The position numbers and the translations under genes are program-made. A stretch of DNA of 64,000 nt from Ancylobacter radicis (GTDB lineage: Bacteria > Pseudomonadota > Alphaproteobacteria > Rhizobiales > Xanthobacteraceae): contig NZ_JAHCQH010000017.1 in assembly GCF_018449475.1 (NCBI RefSeq), positions 186,001-250,000 of the forward strand. The letters are read 5' to 3'. The notes under the pieces are model-generated. The model was not told where the DNA came from. It did no database searches and was given only the letters and a program-made list of their open reading frames with translations. Below are positions 25,991-34,041 of the stretch, one piece after another. The stretch's first letter is position 1, and every line of letters begins with the position of its first letter.

Positions 25991-28429
25991 TTAGCCGCGC
26001 AGCGCCGCGAGGCTCCCCGTCCGGGCGTGCTTGCCGGCGGCCGGCTCCTGCCGCGGCGCCAACGCATCGGCGGCATAGGAACGCTGTTTCTGGCGCGAGG
26101 GCGCCTCGTCATAAGTGGTGGTGCGCTGGCGGGCGATGCGGCCCGCCGCTCGAATGGCCGCCTCCATGCGATCGGGCGCGAATTCCTGGCCATGCATGCC
26201 GCCAGCGGCGCGGCTGATCGATTCATCCATCAGCGTGCCGCCGATGTCGTTCGCGCCGGCCTTCAGCGCGGCCACAATGCCGCCCTCGCCCAGCTTCACC
26301 CAAGACGCCTGGATGTTGGTGATGAGCGGGTTGAGCGCCAGCCGGCCGACCGCGTGCATCAGCAACGCCTCGCGCCGGCTCGGACCGGCGCGCGTGCCGC
26401 CCTTGAGGTATAAAGGTGCCTCCATATGCAGGAAGGGCAGCGGCACGAACTCGGTGATGCCGCCGGTTTCCGCCTGCAGGCGGCGCAGGCGCAGCAGATG
26501 GCGCGCCCAGTGATGATAGCCGTCGACATGGCCGAACATGATGGTCGATGTCGTCTTCAGGCCGACACGGTGCGCGGCGCCGATGATGGCCAGCCATTGC
26601 GCCGTATCGAGCTTGTCCGGGCAGATGATGGCCCGCACCTCGTCGTCGAGGATTTCCGCCGCCGTGCCCGGCAGCGTGCCAAGGCCCGCCTCCTTCAGCC
26701 GCGTGAGAAAATCCGGGATCGACAGGCCGAGCGTCGCGGCACCGTGCTGCACTTCCAGCGCGGAGAAGGCATGGACATGCATGTCCGGCACGGCCTGCTT
26801 CACCGCGCGGACAATGGCGAGGTAGGTTTCGCCGGAAAAATCCGGGTGAATGCCGCCCTGCATGCACACTTCGCTCGCCCCGCGCTGCCACGCCTCGATG
26901 GCGCGGCGCTGGATCTCGCCGAGGTCAAGCTCATAGGGCCGGCCACGCAGATGCTCGTGCTGGCGCCCTTTTGAGAACGCGCAAAAGCCGCAGCGATAGG
27001 CGCAGACATTGGTGTAATTGATGTTGCGGGTAACGACATAGGACACGGTCTCGCCGACCGTCTGGCGCCGCAACTCATCGGCCGCGTCGAACACCCGCTG
27101 GGCCCGCGCACCGCGCGCGTCGAACAGAGTGACGGTCTCGTCTTCCGCCAGTTCGCGGCCGGCAAAAGCCTTGTCGATGATGGCGTCGAGCCGGCTATCG
27201 GTCCCCGCCAGCGCGGGCGCCGCCGGCCATTCGACGAGGCTCGCCCCCTCCTCCTCGCCCACCCGCCAGGCGCTCTCATGAGCGAGGCCTGCGCCATCGG
27301 CGCGGCGCAGGACATGGGGCGCGACGTGCGGATGAAGCCAGGTCGCGCGCGCCGCAAGATGACCAGGATAGACCGCGAGGCGTGGGGCCAGAACCTTGCC
27401 CGCACGGGCGGTAGCCGCGCCGAGAGCCGCGAGCGCCGGCCAGGGCGCCTCGGGGTTCACATGATCCGGCGTGACCGGCGACACGCCGCCCCAGTCATTG
27501 ATTCCGGCGTCGATCAGCGCCTTCAGCCCCTCCGGCTGGAGATTGGGCGGCGCCTGAACCGACATGGCTGGACCGAGGATCAGCCGCGCCACCGCCACGG
27601 TCCACAGATGATCCTCCAGCGAGGGCTCCAGTGCCTCGGCCATCTTCGTGCCGGCCTTGGCGCGGAAATTCTGGATGATGACTTCCTGCACATGGCCGTG
27701 CCGCTCATGGCTGTCGCGGATCGCCAGCAGCGCCTCGACGCGCTCCTCCCGCGTCTCGCCTATGCCGATCAGCAGCCCCGTGGTGAAGGGCACGCGGGCG
27801 CGTCCGGCCGCCTCCAGCGTCGCGAGCCGGACCGGAGGCCGCTTGTCGGGCGAACCGAAATGCGGGCCGCCGCGCGCCGAGAGACGCTCGGCGGTGGTCT
27901 CGATCATCAGCCCCTGCGAGGCGGAGACCTCGCGCAGCCCGGCGAGATCGGCCTCGTCCATGACGCCGGCATTGAGATGCGGCAGCAGGCCGGTCTCCTT
28001 GAGGACCAGCGTGGCCATGGCCTTGAGGTATTCAAGTGTTGTCGCGTAGCCGAGCGCGGCCAGTTCCTCGCGAACCGCGCGATAACGCAGCTCCGGCTTG
28101 TCGCCGAGCGTGAACAGCGCCTCGTCGCAGCCGACGCGGGCGCCGGCGCGGGCAATCTCCAGCACCTCGTCGGGGGTAAGATAGGACCTCTGTCCTTTCC
28201 GGGGGGGATGCGCGAAGGTACAATAATGACACACGTCGCGGCAGAGCTGGGTCAGCGGGATGAACACCTTGCGCGACACGGTGACGGTCGTGCCGAAACC
28301 GGCGTCGCGCACCCGCGCTGCCGCCGCCATCAGGGCCGCAAGATCGGTCCGCGCGGCAAGGCCGAGGGCCTCATCGCGCGACAGCTGGGCGCCCGCGGCA
28401 ACCGCTCCCCAAGGCTCCCGCGCCGCCAC
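25991..28429 (-). CDS. fbiC: Bifunctional FO synthase (CofG-CofH fusion)
   Basis: FO synthase joins 5-amino-6-ribitylaminouracil and tyrosine to make the deazaflavin chromophore of F420. This 812-residue protein fuses two radical-SAM halves: an N-terminal CofG part with CRDVCHYCTFA (CxxxCxxC near 63-70) and a C-terminal CofH part with NVCAYRCGFCAFSKG near 480. The fused layout is the actinobacterial/proteobacterial form; archaea use two genes. The start is GTG 28427-28429, only 3 nt after the pxpA stop, so it is translated from the pxpA transcript. The other F420 genes lie at 50391-53799. The C-terminal 40 residues are basic and low-complexity. Confidence 0.95.
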   Translation of the reverse strand: MAAREPWGAVAAGAQLSRDEALGLAARTDLAALMAAAARVRDAGFGTTVTVSRKVFIPLTQLCRDVCHYCTFAHPPRKGQRSYLTPDEVLEIARAGARVGCDEALFTLGDKPELRYRAVREELAALGYATTLEYLKAMATLVLKETGLLPHLNAGVMDEADLAGLREVSASQGLMIETTAERLSARGGPHFGSPDKRPPVRLATLEAAGRARVPFTTGLLIGIGETREERVEALLAIRDSHERHGHVQEVIIQNFRAKAGTKMAEALEPSLEDHLWTVAVARLILGPAMSVQAPPNLQPEGLKALIDAGINDWGGVSPVTPDHVNPEAPWPALAALGAATARAGKVLAPRLAVYPGHLAARATWLHPHVAPHVLRRADGAGLAHESAWRVGEEEGASLVEWPAAPALAGTDSRLDAIIDKAFAGRELAEDETVTLFDARGARAQRVFDAADELRRQTVGETVSYVVTRNINYTNVCAYRCGFCAFSKGRQHEHLRGRPYELDLGEIQRRAIEAWQRGASEVCMQGGIHPDFSGETYLAIVRAVKQAVPDMHVHAFSALEVQHGAATLGLSIPDFLTRLKEAGLGTLPGTAAEILDDEVRAIICPDKLDTAQWLAIIGAAHRVGLKTTSTIMFGHVDGYHHWARHLLRLRRLQAETGGITEFVPLPFLHMEAPLYLKGGTRAGPSRREALLMHAVGRLALNPLITNIQASWVKLGEGGIVAALKAGANDIGGTLMDESISRAAGGMHGQEFAPDRMEAAIRAAGRIARQRTTTYDEAPSRQKQRSYAADALAPRQEPAAGKHARTGSLAALRG

Positions 28430-28432
28430 AGC

Positions 28433-29209
28433 TCAGGCCTTCATCAGCTCGGGAAGCGTGACCAGCTCGACGCCGGCGTCGCGTAACGCATCGCGGCAGG
28501 CGGCGGCGACGGCGATGGCGGTCGGCTCATCGCCATGGACGCAGAGCGAGTCGAACGCGGTCGGCATTTTCTTGCCGTTGACCGAGAGAATTTCGCCATC
28601 CAGCACCATACGAACGACACGCTCCGCCGCCACCGCCGGCTCCTTGATGACGGCCTGCGGATGGGTGCGCGTGAGCAGATTGCCCTCATCATCATAGAGG
28701 CGGTCGATGAAGGCCTCGCGCGCCAGCGGCAGGTCGAGCGCCAGCGCGGCCTTCTCCATCTGCGAACCGGAGAGGGCAAGATAATACAGCGTGGGATCGA
28801 CGGTCTTGATCGCCCGACCGATGGCCAAGGCATAATCGGCATCCACCGCCGCCATATTGTTCAGCGCGCCATGCGGCTTCACATGCGTGACCTTGGCCCC
28901 GGCATAGTTGGCCATGCCGATCAGCGCGGCGATCTGGTAGGCCACGAGATATTCGAGATCGGTGGCGCTCATGCGGATATGCCGACGCCCGAAACCCCAG
29001 ATATCGTTGAAGCCGGGATGGGCGCCGATCGAGACACCATTGGCCTGCGCCTGGAGGCACACATCGCGCATCACCGTCGCGTCTCCCGCGTGCAGGCCGC
29101 AGGCGACATTGACGCTCTGCACGATTTTCAGGATCTCGGCGTCATTGCCGATCTGATAGTGGCCATAGCCTTCGCCCATATCGGCGTTGATATTGATGCG
29201 CTGCGCCAC
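28433..29209 (-). CDS. pxpA: 5-oxoprolinase subunit A (LamB/YcsF family)
   Basis: The 258-residue product opens with RININADMGEGYGHYQIGNDAEI and contains VNVACGLHAGD and SIGAHPGFNDIWGFGRR, family hallmarks. PxpA works with PxpB and PxpC in ATP-dependent ring opening of 5-oxoproline to glutamate; paralogues may act on other lactams. GTG 29207-29209 is preceded by GGAGG. pxpB-pxpC are divergent across a 110-bp gap instead of in the same operon, while fbiC follows after 3 nt. Confidence 0.92.
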   Translation of the reverse strand: MAQRININADMGEGYGHYQIGNDAEILKIVQSVNVACGLHAGDATVMRDVCLQAQANGVSIGAHPGFNDIWGFGRRHIRMSATDLEYLVAYQIAALIGMANYAGAKVTHVKPHGALNNMAAVDADYALAIGRAIKTVDPTLYYLALSGSQMEKAALALDLPLAREAFIDRLYDDEGNLLTRTHPQAVIKEPAVAAERVVRMVLDGEILSVNGKKMPTAFDSLCVHGDEPTAIAVAAACRDALRDAGVELVTLPELMKA

Positions 29210-29319
29210 AGGAGCCTCCGATAGGTCAATTCAGACCACTATTAACACATTAGATAATAATGGATTTCAAGCTCAAACATACTAACATTAGGATGATTGC
29301 TGCAAGGGCGTGGGGATAG
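29210..29319. promoter_or_regulatory. Divergent AT-rich promoter region between pxpA-fbiC and pxpB-pxpC
   Basis: The region is strongly AT-rich against its GC-rich surroundings. It contains a palindrome CATTA-GATAA-TAATG (29248-29262), a plausible operator for coordinated control of both halves of the 5-oxoprolinase genes. I could not assign -35 and -10 boxes with certainty. Confidence 0.5.
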
Positions 29320-30093
29320 ATGGAGAACGCAGGCGCCAACAAGACGGGGGAAGGTGGAAAGCGGGCCATCGGCACGCTCTGCCGCTTCCTGCCCGTGGGC
29401 GACACGGCCTTTGCCGTGGAGTTCGGAAACGCGATCTCGCCCGACATAAACGCCCTGGTGCATCGCGCCGCAGCACTTCTGGCGACGGCGCCGCCCGAGG
29501 GGCTTGTGGAGACGGTTCCCACCTTCCGCTCGCTGCTGGTGCATTACGACCCCTGCCGCACCTCGGCGCAGGCGCTGCAAGCCGCTATCGCGGAACTTGA
29601 TCTCGGCGAGACCGGTGTCGTGACACCTCCGCGAACCTGGCGGCTGCCGGTCCTCTATGGCGGCGATGCGGGGCCGGATCTGGACGAGGTCGCCCGCGCC
29701 ACGGGGCTCTCGACCGCTGAGGTCGTGGCGCTGCATGCGGGGACGACCTACCGCGTCTATGTGCAGGGCTTCCTGCCCGGTTTTGCCTATCTCGGCGACC
29801 TGCCGGCGAGGCTGGACCTGCCGCGCCTGACCACCCCGCGCGTGCGGGTCCCTCCCGGCTCGGTCGCCATCGCCCAGCGGATGACGGGTGTGTACCCGAT
29901 TGAATCGCCCGGCGGCTGGCGGTTGATCGGCAACACGCCGATCCGATTTTTCGACCCGGCTAGCGCGCCGCCGACACTGTTCGCGCCGGGCGATGGGGTG
30001 CGCTTCGTGCCGGTGGAAGCCATCGAGCATGAGCGAATCCGCGCGGCCGTTACGCGCGGGGAGTACGCGCCGGAATGCGAGGCAACCCCATGA
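29320..30093 (+). CDS. pxpB: 5-oxoprolinase subunit B (KipI family)
   Basis: The 257-residue carboxyltransferase-domain subunit 1 protein carries FLPVGDTAFAVEFG at 21-34 and the conserved VYVQGFLPGFAYLGDLP and PGSVAIAQRMTGVYPIESPGGWRLIG, matching KipI/PxpB. It partners PxpC and PxpA in ATP-dependent lactam hydrolysis. GGGGATAG precedes ATG 29320. It overlaps pxpC by 4 nt (ATGA). Confidence 0.93.
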   Translation: MENAGANKTGEGGKRAIGTLCRFLPVGDTAFAVEFGNAISPDINALVHRAAALLATAPPEGLVETVPTFRSLLVHYDPCRTSAQALQAAIAELDLGETGVVTPPRTWRLPVLYGGDAGPDLDEVARATGLSTAEVVALHAGTTYRVYVQGFLPGFAYLGDLPARLDLPRLTTPRVRVPPGSVAIAQRMTGVYPIESPGGWRLIGNTPIRFFDPASAPPTLFAPGDGVRFVPVEAIEHERIRAAVTRGEYAPECEATP

Positions 30094-31127
30094 CGGCGCT
30101 GCGTATTCTCCAGCCGGGGCCCCAGACCAGCGTGCAGGATCGCGGGCGCATCGGCTTCCAGGCCTTCGGCGTGCCCGTATGCGGCGTACTAGACGCGGTG
30201 GCGCTGCGCCTCGCCAACGCGCTGGTCGGCAACCCCGCCACGGCCGCCGCGCTGGAAATGCGCCTTTCCGGACCTAGCTTTATCGCGGAGGGCGGCGCCG
30301 TGCGGATCGCGCTGGCCGGCGCCACGGCCCGCATCGATGTCAGCCACGACGGCGAGACGCGCGCTTTTCCGGGCTGGCGGGCGATCGAGGTGCCGGAGGG
30401 CGCGAGCGTACGGATCGGGGCGCTGGGCGGTAGCGGGTGCGCCATTCTTGCGATCGCTGGAGGCATCATGACACCTCTCGTCATGGGATCACGCTCGACC
30501 GACCTCAAAGGCCGGTTCGGTGGGATCGAGGGCCGTGCGCTGGCGGCCGGCGACGAGGTGCCGATCGACGCAAGCGACCTCTCCGGCCCCTGCCTCGAAC
30601 TGCCGCGACCGCCCGCGAGCGTCTTTTCAGCCACGCTGCGTGTGGTGATGGGACCCCAAGCCGAGGCCTTCACCGAGGCGGGGCGGGAGACCTTCCTCTC
30701 ATCCCCTTATCGAGTCTCCCGCGAGGCCGACCGGATGGGGATGCGCCTTGAGGGGCCGGCGCTCGGCTTCGTCAAAAGTGCGGACATCGTCTCGGACGGC
30801 ATCGCCACCGGCTCGATCCAGGTGCCGGGCTCCGGCCTGCCCATCATGCTGCTGGCCGACCATCAAACCATTGGCGGCTATGCCAAAATCGCCACCGTGA
30901 TTTCCGCCGACCTGCCGGCCGCCGGGCGCCTGCTGCCGGGCGCGGAGATACGCTTTGCGGCGGTGAGCGTGGCGGAGGCGGAGCAGGCGCGGCGGGAGCT
31001 GGAGAGCGAGATGGCGCGCCTGATCGCGAGCCTCGTCCCGGTGCGCGAGGGAGCACGGGTGGACATGGACGCGCTATGGCGTGCGAATCTGGTGTCCGGC
31101 GTCGTTTCGGCGCTGGAAACCGAGTAA
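30090..31127 (+). CDS. pxpC: 5-oxoprolinase subunit C (KipA family)
   Basis: The 345-residue carboxyltransferase-domain subunit 2 protein has ILQPGPQTSVQDRGRIGFQAFGVPVCGVLD at the N-terminus, MGPQAEAFTEAG near 189, and the conserved C-terminal LADHQTIGGYAKIATVISADLP. The start at 30090 overlaps the pxpB stop (ATGA); an in-frame start at 30075 adds five residues. It is followed by the GntR regulator after 68 bp. Confidence 0.93.
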   Translation: MTALRILQPGPQTSVQDRGRIGFQAFGVPVCGVLDAVALRLANALVGNPATAAALEMRLSGPSFIAEGGAVRIALAGATARIDVSHDGETRAFPGWRAIEVPEGASVRIGALGGSGCAILAIAGGIMTPLVMGSRSTDLKGRFGGIEGRALAAGDEVPIDASDLSGPCLELPRPPASVFSATLRVVMGPQAEAFTEAGRETFLSSPYRVSREADRMGMRLEGPALGFVKSADIVSDGIATGSIQVPGSGLPIMLLADHQTIGGYAKIATVISADLPAAGRLLPGAEIRFAAVSVAEAEQARRELESEMARLIASLVPVREGARVDMDALWRANLVSGVVSALETE

Positions 31128-31162
31128 CGGCGCGGGGTCGCGGATAGGATTACATGATACTG

Positions 31163-31178
31163 AAGATAGGAAGATCTT
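31163..31178. promoter_or_regulatory. AAGAT-N6-ATCTT inverted repeat upstream of the GntR gene
   Basis: AAGAT (31163-31167) and ATCTT (31174-31178) flank 6 nt, about 20 bp before the regulator's start. A related GAAGAT-N3-ATCTTC repeat lies at 36466-36480 between the two large-subunit genes. It could be an autoregulatory operator, but the half-site is short. Confidence 0.35.
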
Positions 31179-31195
31179 GCCGATTCTGACATGAC

Positions 31196-31987
31196 ATGAC
31201 GCCGCCCAGCGGCTCCATCGGAACCGACCTGCCCATGCTGAAAGACCACGCGGCCGCTCTGGCCAGCCCCGACTACCGGCGCAGCCCGGTACCGCGCTAT
31301 CTGCAGATCGCCGGCGTCATTCGCCGCCGGATCGAGGACGGGGTATGGGGCCCGAACGAGAAAATCTCGACACTGCAAGAGCTTGAGGCCGAGTTTCGGG
31401 TGGCTCGCGTCACCGTGCGGCAGGCTGTCGAGGTGCTGCAGAGCGAGGGGCTGGTGCGGCGTATCCAGGGCAAGGGGACGTTTGTCTCCGGCTCGGTGGA
31501 GGAAAAACGCTGGCTCAAGCTCGATCTGAAATGGCACTCGCTGGCCGGCACGATCGGCGCCAACGTGCCGCGATTCCTGCCGGTTTCCGCCAACCCGCCC
31601 GCCCCGGCGATCCGGCCGGAGGATGGCGAGACGGCATCATCCTACCGCTATCTGGAGAGCGTGCAGTCGCGGCGCGGGCAGCCCTATTCCTATGCCCGCG
31701 TGCATTTCGACGAGCGGCTCTATGCGCTGGCGCCGGAACGCTTCGACCGCGAGCCGACCATCAGCGTGGTGGCGACGCTGGAGGGCCTCACGGTGACGAA
31801 AGCCCGGCAATCCTTCATCGTCGGTACGGTGGAACCGCGCGTGGCCAATCTTCTGGCGACGGGAATCGGCTTTCCCACGGTCGAGGCGCATCTCGTGATC
31901 ACCGACGCGACGGGCGTGGTGATCTATGTCGCCGATATCATCTATCGCGGCGACTGCGTGCAGCTCGACGTTGACCTTCTCGGCTGA
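31196..31987 (+). CDS. GntR family transcriptional regulator (HutC/UTRA type)
   Basis: The 263-residue regulator has an N-terminal winged helix (about 30-100) with LQELEAEFRVARVTVRQAVEVLQSEGLVRRIQGKGTFV, and a C-terminal UTRA ligand-binding domain (about 115-260) ending VIYVADIIYRGDCVQLDVDL. HutC-type proteins are usually repressors released by a pathway metabolite. It follows pxpC by 68 bp and is the only DNA-binding regulator in the 16-39 kb island, so it is the leading candidate controller of the catabolic genes. Internal ATG at 31235 would shorten it by 13 residues. Confidence 0.92.
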   Translation: MTPPSGSIGTDLPMLKDHAAALASPDYRRSPVPRYLQIAGVIRRRIEDGVWGPNEKISTLQELEAEFRVARVTVRQAVEVLQSEGLVRRIQGKGTFVSGSVEEKRWLKLDLKWHSLAGTIGANVPRFLPVSANPPAPAIRPEDGETASSYRYLESVQSRRGQPYSYARVHFDERLYALAPERFDREPTISVVATLEGLTVTKARQSFIVGTVEPRVANLLATGIGFPTVEAHLVITDATGVVIYVADIIYRGDCVQLDVDLLG

Positions 31988-32008
31988 AGTCTTTGATAGA
32001 CAAGAATT

Positions 32009-33196
32009 TTAGCCGCGCCCGAACAGGCGGGCGAGCCAGCCCTTGAGCAGGGACAGGACCAGCGAGCCGGCATCCAGCGGGGCGGCTTGAGGTGCCAAGA
32101 CACCTCCCTTGACCGCGCCATCGAGATTGGCGGCGAAGGCACCGGTGAGGCGGGCGGCGAGGTCGCGGGCGATGGCGCCACGGCTCATCTGGGCCAGCGG
32201 CCCCTGGAGCACATAGGCCACATCGACGCACACATGCGTGCCATTTTCGCTTTTTTCTTCAAGGCGATAGACCAGCCGCGCCTGCACCCGCGTGGCGCTC
32301 CTGGCATCCACGCCCCGCCCGTCAATGGCACCGGACCAGGTCGACGGATCCGCTGAGATCTGCCCGACGCCGCCGAACGCGGCCTGCATCGGGCCGAGCT
32401 TGACGCGCATTTCCGCCTTCAGGCTGCGCCCGTCCGACGGTTCGGAAAGGCTGGCGCCGGGTAGGCAGGCGATCACGCGCGCGGGGTCCTGAAAAAGCGC
32501 CCAGACCGTCGCACGGGGCGCGCCCACGTCGAATTCCTGAACGATTTCAATGGGATTGCGCAGCGGCTCGATGGTGAAGGCCGCATCTTCCGGCGCCGCG
32601 GCGGGCGCTTTCTGAGGTTCAATAATACCGATACGCGAGGTCGGCGGCACCGGGAGCGTCAGCGGCGAGGCATAAAGGGGCGGCGCGACCAGGGTGCCAC
32701 GGGTGACAAGAGGCGCCTCGCCCGCACGCTCGGCCGCAACCGATTGAATGGCCTTGATAATTCCGACATAGCCGGTGCAGCGGCAGAGATTTCCCGCCAG
32801 TTCGTGGCGGATCGCATCCGTGTCGAGACCGGGGCGGCGCAGCACGATGTCGCGCGCCATGACGAGCATGCCCGGCGTGCAGAATCCGCACTGCAAAGCG
32901 TGCTCGCGGGTGAACGCCGCACGCAGTTCGACCATCACGGGATCGTCGATAAGTCCTTCTATCGTCGTGATTTTTGCCCCCTCCAGCGCCACCGGAAAAG
33001 CGATGCAGGAGCGGGCGGGGGCGCCGTCTATGAGGATGGTGCAGGCGCCGCAGACGCCGTGCTCGCAGCCGAGATGGGTGCCGGTGAGGAGCAGATCCTC
33101 GCGCAGGAAATCGGCCAGGCTCTGGCGCGGCTCGACCTCGGCCTCGATGGGACGGCCATTGACCTCGATCGACAGGGCATGTGTCACGGCATTCAT
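32009..33196 (-). CDS. Fusion of Mo-hydroxylase [2Fe-2S] subunit with CoxG domain
   Basis: This 395-residue two-domain protein has a CoxS-type small subunit at residues 1-160, with GCEHGVCGACTILIDG, CGFCTPGM and CRCTGY. A Pro/Ala-rich linker (about 165-215) leads to a CoxG-like SRPBCC domain (about 220-370: IVQEFDVGAPRATVWALFQDPARVIACLPGA). It ends with LVLSLLKGWLARLFGRG, a short amphipathic tail that could touch the membrane. The first cluster encodes these two functions as separate genes (15486-16471). The start overlaps the FAD-subunit stop by 4 nt. It is last in the L1-FAD-fusion operon. Confidence 0.92.
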   Translation of the reverse strand: MNAVTHALSIEVNGRPIEAEVEPRQSLADFLREDLLLTGTHLGCEHGVCGACTILIDGAPARSCIAFPVALEGAKITTIEGLIDDPVMVELRAAFTREHALQCGFCTPGMLVMARDIVLRRPGLDTDAIRHELAGNLCRCTGYVGIIKAIQSVAAERAGEAPLVTRGTLVAPPLYASPLTLPVPPTSRIGIIEPQKAPAAAPEDAAFTIEPLRNPIEIVQEFDVGAPRATVWALFQDPARVIACLPGASLSEPSDGRSLKAEMRVKLGPMQAAFGGVGQISADPSTWSGAIDGRGVDARSATRVQARLVYRLEEKSENGTHVCVDVAYVLQGPLAQMSRGAIARDLAARLTGAFAANLDGAVKGGVLAPQAAPLDAGSLVLSLLKGWLARLFGRG

Positions 33197-34041
33197 GCGG
33201 GAAGGCTCTCGGGCTCAAGCGCGGCAATCGCCTCGCGGATCACGGCGCGGCGCAGACGGAAGCTGGCGGGGTCGGCGGCAAGCCCGGCTTCACGCAGGAC
33301 TTCGTCAATTTTATCAACGTCTTGCAGGATGAAACGGGCATCCTGAATCACCACCTGCCGGGCCTCGGTGGCGCCGATAGCGAGGCGAAAAACGCCGCGC
33401 GCGGGGTCGTAGAGTACCGCGCACATCGCTTCCGCGAACTCGCCGACCTTGCGGCAGGACTTGCGATAACCGAAGCGGGCGGTGCCATGACACCGCGGAA
33501 TCACCACACCCTCGACGATTTCCCCCTCCCCCAAAGCCGTCTCGAAGGCCCCGGTGATGAAGTCCTCGACGGGCATTTCCCGGCGGAGTGTCGGTGCAGT
33601 GAGGTGACCAGTCAGGCTTGTGAGGGTGACGAGGCTTACTTGCGCGCCCAGCGCGGCGAGCGTGGTCGGCCAGTCGGCGGCGGGGTCGGCATGGGCGAGG
33701 CTGCCGCCGATCGTGCCGCGATTGCGTACCGCGCGGTACGCGATGCCCCGCGCGATGCGGGCGAGGAAGCCGGGCGTCGGGTCCGGCACCGCGCCATCCT
33801 CGAACTCGGCATGGGTGATCGCCGCGCCATAGAGGATGGCGTCGGGGCGCTCCTCCACCGCGCGCAGTTCGGGCAGCGCACCGACATGAACGAGGAGCGA
33901 GGGTCGGGCGAGGCGCAAATTCAGCATCGGGCCGAGGCTCTGCCCGCCCGACAGCGGTTTGGCGCCCGTGTCCTCCTTGAGCGCGGTGAGCGCGGTGGGA
34001 AGATCGGCGGGGCGCAGATAGTCGAAACGGGCGGGCTTCAC
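33193..34041 (-). CDS. Mo-hydroxylase FAD subunit (CoxM family)
   Basis: This 282-residue FAD-binding subunit has KPLSGGQSLGPMLNLRLARP near 32 and GTIGGSLAHADPAADWP near 107, the two FAD-contact motifs. It lies between the large subunit (4-nt overlap at 34038-34041) and the fused small subunit (4-nt overlap at 33193-33196). The three together give a complete, tightly coupled alpha-beta-gamma Mo-hydroxylase. Confidence 0.92.
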   Translation of the reverse strand: MKPARFDYLRPADLPTALTALKEDTGAKPLSGGQSLGPMLNLRLARPSLLVHVGALPELRAVEERPDAILYGAAITHAEFEDGAVPDPTPGFLARIARGIAYRAVRNRGTIGGSLAHADPAADWPTTLAALGAQVSLVTLTSLTGHLTAPTLRREMPVEDFITGAFETALGEGEIVEGVVIPRCHGTARFGYRKSCRKVGEFAEAMCAVLYDPARGVFRLAIGATEARQVVIQDARFILQDVDKIDEVLREAGLAADPASFRLRRAVIREAIAALEPESLPA

